Shown here: one piece after another, positions 1 through 7,208 of the stretch
Layout: the number at the start of each line of letters is the position of its first letter
How positions within the stretch are numbered: the first letter of the stretch is position 1
Origin: Pseudomonadota bacterium
Lineage (GTDB): Bacteria; Pseudomonadota; Alphaproteobacteria; Rhizobiales; Devosiaceae
Direction: 5' to 3'
NCBI GenBank assembly: GCA_023436745.1
Contig: JAEZHZ010000323.1
Span: 1-15,520 of the forward strand
Length of the DNA stretch: 15,520 bases
Notes under the pieces: generated by a model
What the model saw: only the letters and a program-made list of their open reading frames with translations
Told to the model about the DNA's origin: nothing
The model's database searches: none
Position numbers and translations under genes: made by a program

Positions 1-132
1 CAGACGGTCTTTCACCTGCACTTCCACCTGATCCCGGTCTACGAAGGCACCCCACTAGGCGCACACGCCAGCGGGAAGGCGGACGACGCGGAACTCGCCG
101 CTCTCGCCAAGGCAGTCGCCCAAGCGCTCTAG
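1..132 (+). CDS. HIT-family protein (histidine triad nucleotide-binding), C-terminal fragment
   Basis: Only the last 43 codons lie in the window; the 5' part is cut off, and the frame runs open to a TAG at 130-132. Residues 5-9 are H-L-H-F-H, followed by L-I-P. This is the His-x-His-x-His active-site triad of HIT proteins, in which the middle histidine is the nucleophile for hydrolysis of nucleotide phosphoramidates or dinucleoside polyphosphates. The triad sits near the C-terminus, as is usual for small Hint-type proteins, and is followed by an Ala/Lys/Asp-rich helix. The gene converges on the lolD side of the next operon. The subfamily and substrate cannot be told from this fragment. Family assignment is firm, precise function is not. 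Confidence 0.85.
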   Translation, partial: QTVFHLHFHLIPVYEGTPLGAHASGKADDAELAALAKAVAQAL

Positions 133-136
133 GCGC

Positions 137-208
137 TCACGCGCGGTGAAAAGTCGAGGTCACAACGCCGAGCACCACCATGGTGCCGACGATCATCAGC
201 AGCGTCAT
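137..208 (-). CDS. Possible 23-residue single-pass membrane peptide downstream of lolD
   Basis: This short frame runs from an ATG at 208 to a TGA at 137-139. It lies 47 nt after the lolD stop, and its own stop is 4 nt from the convergent HIT gene's stop. A perfect Shine-Dalgarno (AGGAGG, complement of 215-220) sits 6 nt before the ATG, which is stronger than most ribosome sites in this window. The peptide begins MTLLMIVGTMVVLGVV. It has an uncharged hydrophobic stretch of about 17 residues that could span the inner membrane, then a short T-S-T-F-H-R-A tail. I recognise no family. The strong ribosome site, hydrophobic composition and exact fit into the gap argue for a real gene. A chance frame of this length is also possible. 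It would be co-transcribed with proS-lolC-lolD. Confidence 0.45.
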   Translation of the reverse strand: MTLLMIVGTMVVLGVVTSTFHRA

Positions 209-214
209 CGCGGG

Positions 215-220
215 CCTCCT
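215..220 (-). promoter_or_regulatory. Strong Shine-Dalgarno (AGGAGG) for the 23-codon ORF
   Basis: The complement of these bases is AGGAGG, a full match to the anti-Shine-Dalgarno of 16S rRNA. It is placed 6 nt before the ATG at 208. It lies outside lolD (stop at 256-258), so it cannot be a by-product of lolD coding. It is the main reason for calling the small ORF. Confidence 0.5.
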
Positions 221-255
221 CGCTAGGAAGAACCGCAGGCGCTGCGATTAGGTTG

Positions 256-934
<679 letters not shown>

Positions 935-942
<8 letters not shown>

Positions 943-2305
943 AGCGCAGGGCCTCGACCGGATCGTATTGGGCCGCTCGCCAGGCCGGATAGAGCGTCGC
1001 GAGGAAGCTCAGCCCCAGCGCCACGCCGACTACCACGGCCACTTCGACCGGGTCGGTCTTCGACGGCAGGGAGGACAGGAAGAACACCTCGGGCGGGAAC
1101 ACCGCCACCCCGAGGGTATTGGAGACGAACGCCCGCAATGACTCTGCGTTGGCCGCGACGATCAGACCGAGCACCAGCCCCGTCAGGGTCCCGATCACGC
1201 CAACCGCCGTGCCGGTGATCGAGAAGATGCGCATGATCGCCCCGCGCGTCGCGCCCATCGTGCGCAGCACCGCGATGTCGGCGCTCTTGTCCTTCACCAG
1301 CATGATGAGGCTGGAGATGATGTTGAACGCCGCCACCAGGATAATCATGGACAGGATGGTGAACATCACCACCCGCTCCACCTGAAGCGCCGAGAAGAAG
1401 GTCTCGTTGCGCTGCCGCCAGTCCGTCAGCACCATCGGCCGCAGGTCCGGAATGGCCTCGATGCGCTGGCGCATCTGCGTGACCGCGTCGGGATTGTCGA
1501 TGAAGATCTCCGCGGCCGAGGCGAGCCCTATGCGCTCGTAGGCGGCATCGATCTCCTCGTCTGTCGCCAGCGGATCCAGCGGACCCATGCCGGGCTTCAG
1601 CACCTCGTCGACCAGCTTGAAATAGTCCTGTGCCGCCTCGAGCGGCATGTACATGAAGAAGCTGTCGAACTCGACCATGCCGAGATCGAAGATGACATTC
1701 ACCGGATAGGACTTGATCTGAGGCGCCGTCCCGAACGGTGTCATCGAGCCGTTGGGGTTGATGATGGTCACCTGGTCGCCCAGGGTCACTCCCAGGGTCT
1801 GTGCGAGGCGCCAGCCGATGGCGACGCCGCGGCTCTCGTCCCAGCCGTCCCAGCCCCCCTGCTCCGCGGCATCGTAGAGCAGGCCGAGCTTGCGGATGTT
1901 CTCCTCGTCCATGCCGCGCACCGTGACGCCCGTCGAGTTGCCATGCCCCGACGCGAGTGCCTGGCCCTCAACGAAGTAGACGGCAAACCTGACCCCATCA
2001 ACCTCCTCGAGGACGCGAACCGTCTCCTCGTAGTCCGAGAACTTGCTCTCGATCGGAATGGCGGTGAAATGCCCGTTAAGTCCGAGGATCTTGGTTAGCA
2101 GTTCGGCGCGGAAGCCGTTCATCACCGACATGACCACGATCAACGTGGCAACACCGATCGCGACGCCCACCATGGTGAGCGAAGCGATGACCGAGATGAA
2201 CGCTTCTTTCCGCCGGGCGCGCAGGTACCGGCCGGCCACCATCCACTCGAAACGCGAGAACGGGCGCGTGCCCTTGTTGAGTGCCGGCGGCGACGTGTTG
2301 GTCAA
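935..2305 (-). CDS. lolC: Lipoprotein-releasing ABC transporter permease (LolC/LolE family)
   Basis: This 456-residue inner-membrane protein is the permease partner of LolD. Its layout is family-typical: a cytoplasmic start with the R-Y-L-R-A-R-R-K-E segment, TM1 at about 37-62 ending in VMSVMNGF, a large periplasmic domain (about 63-311) that handles the lipoprotein, then three TM helices at about 312-336, 360-385 and 420-442, and the C-terminal motif P-A-W-R-A-A-x-x-D-P-V-E-A-L-R. Many alphaproteobacteria carry a single LolC/E-type gene, presumably a homodimer; this is knowledge, not visible here. An acidic segment at about 231-263 (1517-1615) looks like an insertion, making the protein longer than the usual 410-430 residues. 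The ATG at 2305 overlaps the proS stop by 4 nt. Confidence 0.94.
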
Positions 2306-3651
2306 ATGTAGGCATTCCTCTGCGGTTCGATGAGCCCCTTGAGCCGTTCCACGGCCTGGGCCAGCGGCAGGGTTTCGCGCTCACCGCTCTTGCGGTGCTT
2401 GATCTCGGCCTCGCCGGACTTGAGGCCCCTGGGCCCAAGGATGAGCTGATACGGCACGCCGATCAGGTCCGCCGTGGCGAACTTCGCCCCGGCAGGCTGG
2501 TCGCGGTCGTCGAACAGCACATCCAGCCCCGCGGCGGAGAGTTCGCCATAGAGCTTCTCACATGCGGCATCCGTGTCCGCATCGCCGGCCTTGAGATTGA
2601 TCAGTTCGACCTCGAACGGTGCCACCGATACCGGCCAGATGATCCCGGCCTCGTCGTGGCTCGCCTCGATGATCGCCGGTACCACGCGGGTCAGGCCAAT
2701 GCCGTACGACCCCATGTGTACCGTCACTTCCTTGCCGTCGGGGCCCGTCACGTTCGCCTTCATCGGCTCCGAGTACTTGGTGCCGAAGTAGAAAATGTGG
2801 CCGACTTCGATGCCGCGCGCGGAAACCCGCTTGTCCTCCGGCACCGCTGCTTCATAGGCGGCTTGGTCCACCATCTCCTCGGTGGCGGCATACAGCGAGG
2901 TCCAGTCCTCGATGATCGGTTTCAGGTCACCGCGGAAGTCGAGGTCCTTCGACGGGATCGGCTTCTCCAGCAGGTCCCGGTGGCAGAACACGGCGCTTTC
3001 GCCGGTATCCGCGAGGATGATGAACTCGTGACTGAGGTCGCCGCCGATGGGCCCCGTATCGGCCCGCATCGGGATCGCCGTCAGCCCCATCCGCGCATAG
3101 GTGCGCAGGTAGGCGACGAACATGCGCTCATACGCCGCGACGGCGCGCTCCTTGTCGAGATCGAAGGAATAGGCGTCCTTCATCAGGAACTCGCGGGAGC
3201 GCATGGTGCCGAAACGCGGCCGCACCTCGTCCCGGAACTTCCACTGGATGTGGTAGAGGTTGAGCGGCAGGTCCTTGTAGGACTTCACATAGGCCCGGAA
3301 GATGTCTGTGATCATTTCCTCATTGGTCGGGCCGTAGAGGAACTCGCGCTCGTGGCGGTCCTCGATGCGCAGCATCTCCTTGCCATAGGCGTCATAGCGC
3401 CCGGACTCGCGCCACAGGTCTGCTGACTGGATGGTGGGCATCAGCAGTTCGATCGCGCCGGAGCGGTTCTGCTCCTCTTCGATGATGCGCTGAACCTTCA
3501 TCAGCACCTTGTAGCCGAGCGGCAGCCACGAATAGAGACCCGAGGCCTGCTGGCGGATCATGCCGGCACGCAGCATCAGGCGATGCGAGACGATCTCGGC
3601 TTCCTTTGGCACATCCCGCAGGACGGGCAGGAAATAGCGGGAAAGACGCAT
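2302..3651 (-). CDS. proS: Proline--tRNA ligase, short alphaproteobacterial type
   Basis: This class II synthetase (449 residues) charges tRNA-Pro in the cytoplasm. Visible elements are the N-terminal M-R-L-S-R-Y-F-L-P with motif 1 region to about residue 75, GPTNEE at 107-112, motif 2 (FRDEVRPRFG with MKDAYSF) at 139-163, motif 3 (GSYGIGLTR) at 314-322, and a C-terminal anticodon-binding domain with DDRDQPAGAKFA at about 381-393. The roughly 180-residue editing (INS) domain that E. coli ProRS carries between motifs 2 and 3 is absent, as in the short alphaproteobacterial form. I chose the ATG at 3651 over an in-frame ATG at 3699, because homology begins at MRLSRYF and the 16 extra residues look like non-coding sequence. 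It is first in the proS-lolC-lolD unit. Confidence 0.96.
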   Translation of the reverse strand: MRLSRYFLPVLRDVPKEAEIVSHRLMLRAGMIRQQASGLYSWLPLGYKVLMKVQRIIEEEQNRSGAIELLMPTIQSADLWRESGRYDAYGKEMLRIEDRHEREFLYGPTNEEMITDIFRAYVKSYKDLPLNLYHIQWKFRDEVRPRFGTMRSREFLMKDAYSFDLDKERAVAAYERMFVAYLRTYARMGLTAIPMRADTGPIGGDLSHEFIILADTGESAVFCHRDLLEKPIPSKDLDFRGDLKPIIEDWTSLYAATEEMVDQAAYEAAVPEDKRVSARGIEVGHIFYFGTKYSEPMKANVTGPDGKEVTVHMGSYGIGLTRVVPAIIEASHDEAGIIWPVSVAPFEVELINLKAGDADTDAACEKLYGELSAAGLDVLFDDRDQPAGAKFATADLIGVPYQLILGPRGLKSGEAEIKHRKSGERETLPLAQAVERLKGLIEPQRNAYI

Positions 3652-3751
3652 GGAAACCCCTGTTCGGCGGCTGGACTCAAGGCTTGTGTAGATGCCCACT
3701 CAAACCCTGTTCGTCTATCCGTTGCAAGCATGGAAGACATGCAGAATCTGC

Positions 3752-3780
3752 GTGACAGCCTTAATCCAAGTTGCTACGGT
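3752..3780 (+). promoter_or_regulatory. Candidate sigma-70-type promoter for the structured RNA
   Basis: GTGACA (3752-3757) is followed by exactly 17 nt and then TACGGT (3775-3780). The -35 element matches TTGACA at 5 of 6 positions, while the -10 match is poor. A start near 3787 would put the transcript just before the first hairpin and about 140 nt from the terminator. This is a pattern match only. Confidence 0.25.
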
Positions 3781-3786
3781 CCCTGC

Positions 3787-3930
3787 CAATAAAGCAAAGG
3801 CGGTCAGAACCGCCGGACGTCGACAACGTCAAGGGAGGAGCGTTGGCTGCCGCTTTGTAGCGCGCCTAAGACCAACGTATTGTCGAACAACTTTGCTAGC
3901 GGGGCCGCCACGGTCCCGCTTTTTTCTTTC
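3787..3930 (+). ncRNA. Candidate structured small RNA or mRNA leader
   Basis: The intergenic region 3652-3970 has no convincing protein gene, but its right half is dense in perfect hairpins on the + strand. They are GGCGGT/ACCGCC (3799-3804 with 3809-3814, loop CAGA), GACGT/ACGTC (3816-3820 with 3826-3830), CGTTGG/CCAACG (3841-3846 with 3872-3877) enclosing CGCT/AGCG (3851-3854 with 3859-3862), TTGT/ACAA (3880-3883 with 3887-3890), and the 10-bp terminator stem at 3898-3920 with its U tract. An unpaired purine run GGGAGGAG lies at 3833-3840. Several stems plus a terminator ending in a U-rich tail is the usual form of alphaproteobacterial trans-acting sRNAs. It could instead be a leader that attenuates the MmcQ-family gene, whose start is 41 nt downstream. 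I recognise no known RNA family. The 5' end is a guess from the candidate promoter. Confidence 0.45.
3898..3930 (+). terminator. Rho-independent terminator
   Basis: The left arm AGCGGGGCCG (3898-3907), loop CCA and right arm CGGTCCCGCT (3911-3920) form a 10-bp stem with one G-U pair. Six T (3920-3925) and then CTTTC follow. It works only for + strand transcription; read the other way, the stem would be preceded by A rather than followed by T. No + strand protein gene ends just before it, which is the main reason to suspect an RNA gene or an attenuator here. Confidence 0.85.
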
Positions 3931-3954
3931 TGGAGCACCAATTCTTCCCGAACC

Positions 3955-3961
3955 GAGGAGG
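3955..3961 (+). promoter_or_regulatory. Strong Shine-Dalgarno that sets the GTG start of the MmcQ-family gene
   Basis: GAGGAGG ends 9 nt before GTG at 3971. The site lies after the terminator. This supports starting the protein at 3971 rather than at any ATG further upstream in the same open frame. Confidence 0.75.
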
Positions 3962-3970
3962 ACCAGACCA

Positions 3971-4294
3971 GTGGCGACTGCGGCAGACCTCAGGCGCATA
4001 GCACTTTCGCTGCCCGGCACCACCGAGGCACCCCACTTCGACCGTACTGCCTTCAAGGTACGCCGCATATACGCGACCGTTGCGGCGGACGGACGCACGG
4101 CCAACCTGTTGTTCTCCCCGGATGAGCAGGACTTCAAGTGTCAGCTTGCCCCGGGGCTGTTCAGCCAGGTCCCCAATGCGTGGGGAAAGCAAGGATGGAC
4201 GACAGTGATCCTCGAAGCCGCCGATGAGGCCGACATGCGTGCGGCGCTAGAGATGGCCCACGCGCATGGATCCGCCACCCGTCAGGCACGCTAG
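3971..4294 (+). CDS. MmcQ/YjbR family protein (DUF419)
   Basis: This small, soluble 107-residue protein reads from GTG at 3971, behind a strong ribosome site, to TAG at 4292-4294. The start M-A-T-A-A-D-L-R-R-I-A-L-S-L-P-G, the PHFDRTAFKV block (21-30), NLLFSPDEQ (45-53) and NAWGKQGWTTV (69-79) are the recognisable blocks of the MmcQ/YjbR family. That family has a CyaY-like fold and is often described as DNA-binding, but its biochemical role is not established. The open frame continues upstream to 3692, but that part crosses the hairpins and terminator and looks like non-coding translation. It is the only complete + strand gene in the window and converges on the DUF1467 gene with 6 nt between the stops. 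It may be controlled by the terminator/leader just upstream. Confidence 0.9.
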   Translation: MATAADLRRIALSLPGTTEAPHFDRTAFKVRRIYATVAADGRTANLLFSPDEQDFKCQLAPGLFSQVPNAWGKQGWTTVILEAADEADMRAALEMAHAHGSATRQAR

Positions 4295-4300
4295 AAGGGA

Positions 4301-4552
4301 CTAGTGGTTCCAGTAGCGGACCAGCGTCTCGTTGCTCAGCCCCCAGGCCAGCAGGCCGGTGCAGACAACGGCAAGCGCCGTAGCGATGCCGATGCGCATC
4401 CACATCCGCGGCATCACCGGAGCTGCTGGATCCGTGCCTTCCACGACCGATCCAGCCTCCGCCTGGCTACGCGCACCGATCGGCAGCACGGCAACGAAGC
4501 AAAGCCACCACACGACAAAGAAGATGGCGATATAGGAGCCGAACTGCAGCAT
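4301..4552 (-). CDS. DUF1467 family small membrane protein
   Basis: This 83-residue inner-membrane protein has two predicted membrane helices, about residues 4-24 (rich in F, V and W) and 51-72. They are joined by a hydrophilic loop with P-I-G-A-R-S-Q-A-E and P-R-M-W-M-R-I segments, and the tail ends Y-W-N-H. This matches the DUF1467 family, which is found in alphaproteobacteria near rnj and proS; its function is unknown. I start it at ATG 4552, because a GAGG lies 7 nt before it; a GTG at 4555 would be only 4 nt from that site. It follows rnj by 79 nt on the same strand, so it may be the last gene of the nuo-birA-rnj transcript or be expressed separately. Confidence 0.85.
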   Translation of the reverse strand: MLQFGSYIAIFFVVWWLCFVAVLPIGARSQAEAGSVVEGTDPAAPVMPRMWMRIGIATALAVVCTGLLAWGLSNETLVRYWNH

Positions 4553-4585
4553 CACTGGACCTCGAATGACGGCGAGAGCATAGCT

Positions 4586-4639
4586 CCCGCCCTGTTGCCG
4601 GCAAAGCGGGCCAACCGACGCACCCGAAAGCTCAGGTGC
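4586..4639 (-). other. Two hairpins between rnj and the DUF1467 gene
   Basis: In the rnj transcript, an 8-bp stem with a GCUU loop covers 4620-4639 and contains the rnj stop codon. One of its pairs is G-U on this strand and a mismatch on the other, so it suits the minus-strand RNA. A second stem (4586-4590 with 4606-4610) encloses the palindrome TTGCCGGCAA at 4595-4604. Neither has a U tract, so they are not clear intrinsic terminators. They could slow decay or mark a processing site. Confidence 0.35.
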
Positions 4640-6305
4640 GATGCACGAACACTGAGACGTTCGGCTTGCGCCCCCAGTATGCGTTCACCTCGTTCCGCAC
4701 CGCCTTGAAGATCGCCGAGTTCAGCGCGTCGGGGTCAGCCCGCCGTTTCGGCGGCATCGACTTGAGCACGCCGCCAACCGCATCTTCCACCAGTTCGGAA
4801 ACGGATTCATCCTCGGTCTCGGGCAGGCCCTCGATGACATACTGCGGCTTGGACACGATCTGCCCATTCGAGTTCACACAAAGGCTGACCACGACGTGGC
4901 CGCCGAAGGACAGCCGGCGGCGATCCTTCACTCCGGACTCCTCGGGAGTGCACAGCACCAGGCCATCGAGATAAAGCTCTCCCACCCGCACTTCAGCCTG
5001 ATACGTCATGGGGTCGGGGAACAGGCGCACCATGTCGCCGTTACGCGCCTCGCAGACATTGGGGATGCCTGCTTCGCGGCCAAGCCGTGCGTGCGCCACG
5101 AGATGAGCGGCTTCGCCATGCACGGGCACCAGCACCTGCGGCTTCACCCACTCATAGAGCTTGCGCAGCTCACCCCGGCGGGGGTGACCCGTGACGTGCA
5201 CGAGGCCATCGTCACGCGTGATGACCTCGATGCCCTTGTCGATGAGGCTGTTCTGGATGTCGATGACTTCCCGCTCGTTCCCGGGGATCGCCCAGGACGA
5301 GAAGATCATCCGGTCGCCGGCGTTAAGCTCGATCACCGGGTGCTCGCCGCGCGCGATGCGGGCAATGGCCGCCCTCGCCTCGCCCTGAGAGCCGGTACAG
5401 ATCAGCACGCACTTGTCCCGCGGAACGCTCTTGTACGCGTCCTGATCGAGCAGCGGCGGCAGGCCCTCGAGCATGCCAAGTTCCTTGGCGATGCCCATGA
5501 TACGGTGAAGCGAACGGCCGGACATGACAACCTGGCGTCCAGCCGCCTCTGCGGCCCGGGCAATGGAGATCACCCGACCCACATTCGAGGCAAACGTGGT
5601 GACGGCCACTCGATGCGGAGCCTCCGCGATAAGCTGGGTCAGGGTTGCCGCAACGTCTGCCTCGCTGGGGCTCTCACCCTCCTTCATCGCGTTCGTTGAG
5701 TCGCAGATCAGCGCCAGCGGCACACTGGTATCCTCGCCGATGCGCTGCAAGCGCGCGACGTCCGTTGGAGCGTTGGCCACCGGGGTGGGATCCAGCTTCC
5801 AGTCGCCCGTGTGAAGCACGCGGCCCACCGGCGTGGTGATCAGAAGTGCGTTCGACTCCGGGATCGAATGCGCAACATTGATGGGCTCGACGGTGAATGG
5901 GCCCACTTCAAACGACTTGCCGGGCTGCATGATGGTGATGTCGACGTTGTCGACGATGCCGTCGCCGGCACGCTTCGCGGCCAGCATTGCCGCCGTGAAG
6001 GGGGTAGCAAACACCGGCCGTTCAAAACCGGGCCACAGGTCAAGCACGGCACCGTAGTGGTCCTCGTGGCTGTGGGTGAGGATCAGCGCCAGAACATCAT
6101 CCGCGTTCTCCTCGAGGAACTCTGGGTTGGCCATGATCAGTTCGATGCCGGGCAGGCTGGGGCCGCCGAAGGTAACGCCGCAATCCACCACGATCCACTT
6201 GCGCGAGCGCGCCGGGCCGAAGCCGTACGCACCCATATTCATGCCGATTTCGCCCACTCCACCGAGTGGCACGAAAACGAGTTCATCCCTTTGGTTCTTG
6301 GCCAT
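4632..6305 (-). CDS. rnj: Ribonuclease J (metallo-beta-lactamase/beta-CASP family)
   Basis: This 557-residue cytoplasmic RNase is expected to act as a 5'-3' exonuclease and endonuclease in mRNA decay and rRNA maturation. Zinc-site motifs are visible: THSHEDH at 77-83 (H78, H80, D82, H83), H146 in INVAHSIPES, and D168 in HTGDWKLDPTP. The beta-CASP part shows CDSTNA (about 201-206), TTFASNVGRV, CTGSQGE and the C-terminal GHPRRGEL with VPVHGEAAHL, followed by the short C-terminal domain. Length and opening (FVPLGGVGEIGMN) are normal for the family. ATG at 6305 is the natural start; only a weak GGAAAG lies before it. It sits 72 nt after birA, and I see no convincing promoter in that gap. In many relatives coaX sits between birA and rnj; it does not here. 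Confidence 0.95.
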   Translation of the reverse strand: MAKNQRDELVFVPLGGVGEIGMNMGAYGFGPARSRKWIVVDCGVTFGGPSLPGIELIMANPEFLEENADDVLALILTHSHEDHYGAVLDLWPGFERPVFATPFTAAMLAAKRAGDGIVDNVDITIMQPGKSFEVGPFTVEPINVAHSIPESNALLITTPVGRVLHTGDWKLDPTPVANAPTDVARLQRIGEDTSVPLALICDSTNAMKEGESPSEADVAATLTQLIAEAPHRVAVTTFASNVGRVISIARAAEAAGRQVVMSGRSLHRIMGIAKELGMLEGLPPLLDQDAYKSVPRDKCVLICTGSQGEARAAIARIARGEHPVIELNAGDRMIFSSWAIPGNEREVIDIQNSLIDKGIEVITRDDGLVHVTGHPRRGELRKLYEWVKPQVLVPVHGEAAHLVAHARLGREAGIPNVCEARNGDMVRLFPDPMTYQAEVRVGELYLDGLVLCTPEESGVKDRRRLSFGGHVVVSLCVNSNGQIVSKPQYVIEGLPETEDESVSELVEDAVGGVLKSMPPKRRADPDALNSAIFKAVRNEVNAYWGRKPNVSVFVHRT

Positions 6306-6377
6306 GGGTCATTGTCTTTCCATAGTACGTCACGCCGCACGAACATCGGTCGCCGGTCGCAGACGGTGTTGTTGTGG

Positions 6378-7208
6378 TCAGCTCAGGGCGCTGGCCGTTG
6401 CCCCAAAATGCACGTCGCCCGCGGTGATCGCGATGCGACGGTTGTCGTTGGCGCGGACGATAAGTCGTCCCAATTCGTCGATCGTCTCGAAGACGCCACG
6501 GATGGTTTCACCATCCTGCGTGACGGCCACCGGAGCACCGATGCCCGCCGCAGCGCCACGCCATTGCTCGAGCACCGCAGGAACACCCCTGCCCTCGTTC
6601 CAGAGCGAGAAAGCGTCCACCCAGGCGTCGCTCAGCGATTCGAAGACCTGCTCGGCAGAGCGGCTGATTCCAAGACCAGCAATGCTCGTCGCTGGGTACG
6701 GCAAACCGTCGGGCGCCGCTACCACATTGATGCCGATACCCACTACGATAGCCTGCCGGCCGTCGCCGGTCTTGCCGGACTCGAGCAATATGCCTGCCAG
6801 CTTTGCCCCATCGGCCAGCATGTCATTGGGCCACTTCAAGGCCACGCGGCCCGACCCGTCCGCTGCATCGGCCCCGTCGATCCCGATGCGCACGAGGCCC
6901 CGGGGCAGCACTTCCGCCAATGCCCGGCTCAGCGCCACGCCTGCGACAAAACCGAGCGTGGCCGCTACCGCAGCGTCCGCCTCCGGCAGGAGGAGCAACG
7001 ATGCTGCTAGGTTCCCGTGGGGACTCGACCAAGGGCGGCCGCGGCGCCCCCGCCCCGCCGTCTGTTGGCGTGCGACGATCCACAGCCCACCCGGATCACC
7101 CGCAAGCCCGGCAGCAAGGGCGTCAGCATTGGTCGAACCGATGCTGCCGTGAGCCTGCAGCCGGTAGCCGGCTGCGCGGGCCCTTGCGCCGAGTTCGAAG
7201 CCTGTCAC
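6378..7208 (-). CDS. birA: Biotin--[acetyl-CoA-carboxylase] ligase, catalytic-only form
   Basis: This 276-residue cytoplasmic enzyme makes biotinyl-AMP and transfers biotin to the carrier lysine of carboxylases such as acetyl-CoA carboxylase. Visible motifs are GSTN at about 24-27, the biotin/ATP loop GRGRRG at 52-57, KWPNDM at 125-130 and K136 in A-K-L-A-G-I-L-L-E, followed by the small C-terminal domain. The N-terminal winged-helix DNA-binding domain of E. coli BirA is missing, so this is a group I ligase that should not repress biotin genes itself. The start is a GTG at 7206-7208, directly abutting the nuoN stop with no base between, which implies translational coupling or reinitiation. 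Alphaproteobacterial nuo operons commonly carry birA at this place. Confidence 0.94.
   Translation of the reverse strand: MTGFELGARARAAGYRLQAHGSIGSTNADALAAGLAGDPGGLWIVARQQTAGRGRRGRPWSSPHGNLAASLLLLPEADAAVAATLGFVAGVALSRALAEVLPRGLVRIGIDGADAADGSGRVALKWPNDMLADGAKLAGILLESGKTGDGRQAIVVGIGINVVAAPDGLPYPATSIAGLGISRSAEQVFESLSDAWVDAFSLWNEGRGVPAVLEQWRGAAAGIGAPVAVTQDGETIRGVFETIDELGRLIVRANDNRRIAITAGDVHFGATASALS

Noticed and set aside
2281..3426. 381-codon open frame on the + strand opposite proS
   Set aside because: It is antisense to proS, whose motifs 2 and 3 are intact. The reverse frame has no family features.
3652..3699. Upstream in-frame start for proS at 3699
   Set aside because: It would add 16 residues not seen in ProRS. 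The family's usual start M-R-L-S-R-Y-F falls at 3651.
3692..3970. N-terminal extension of the MmcQ-family gene from an upstream ATG
   Set aside because: The added 93 residues are Arg/Cys-rich with no similarity to the family. They would run through the hairpins and the terminator, while a strong ribosome site precedes the GTG at 3971.
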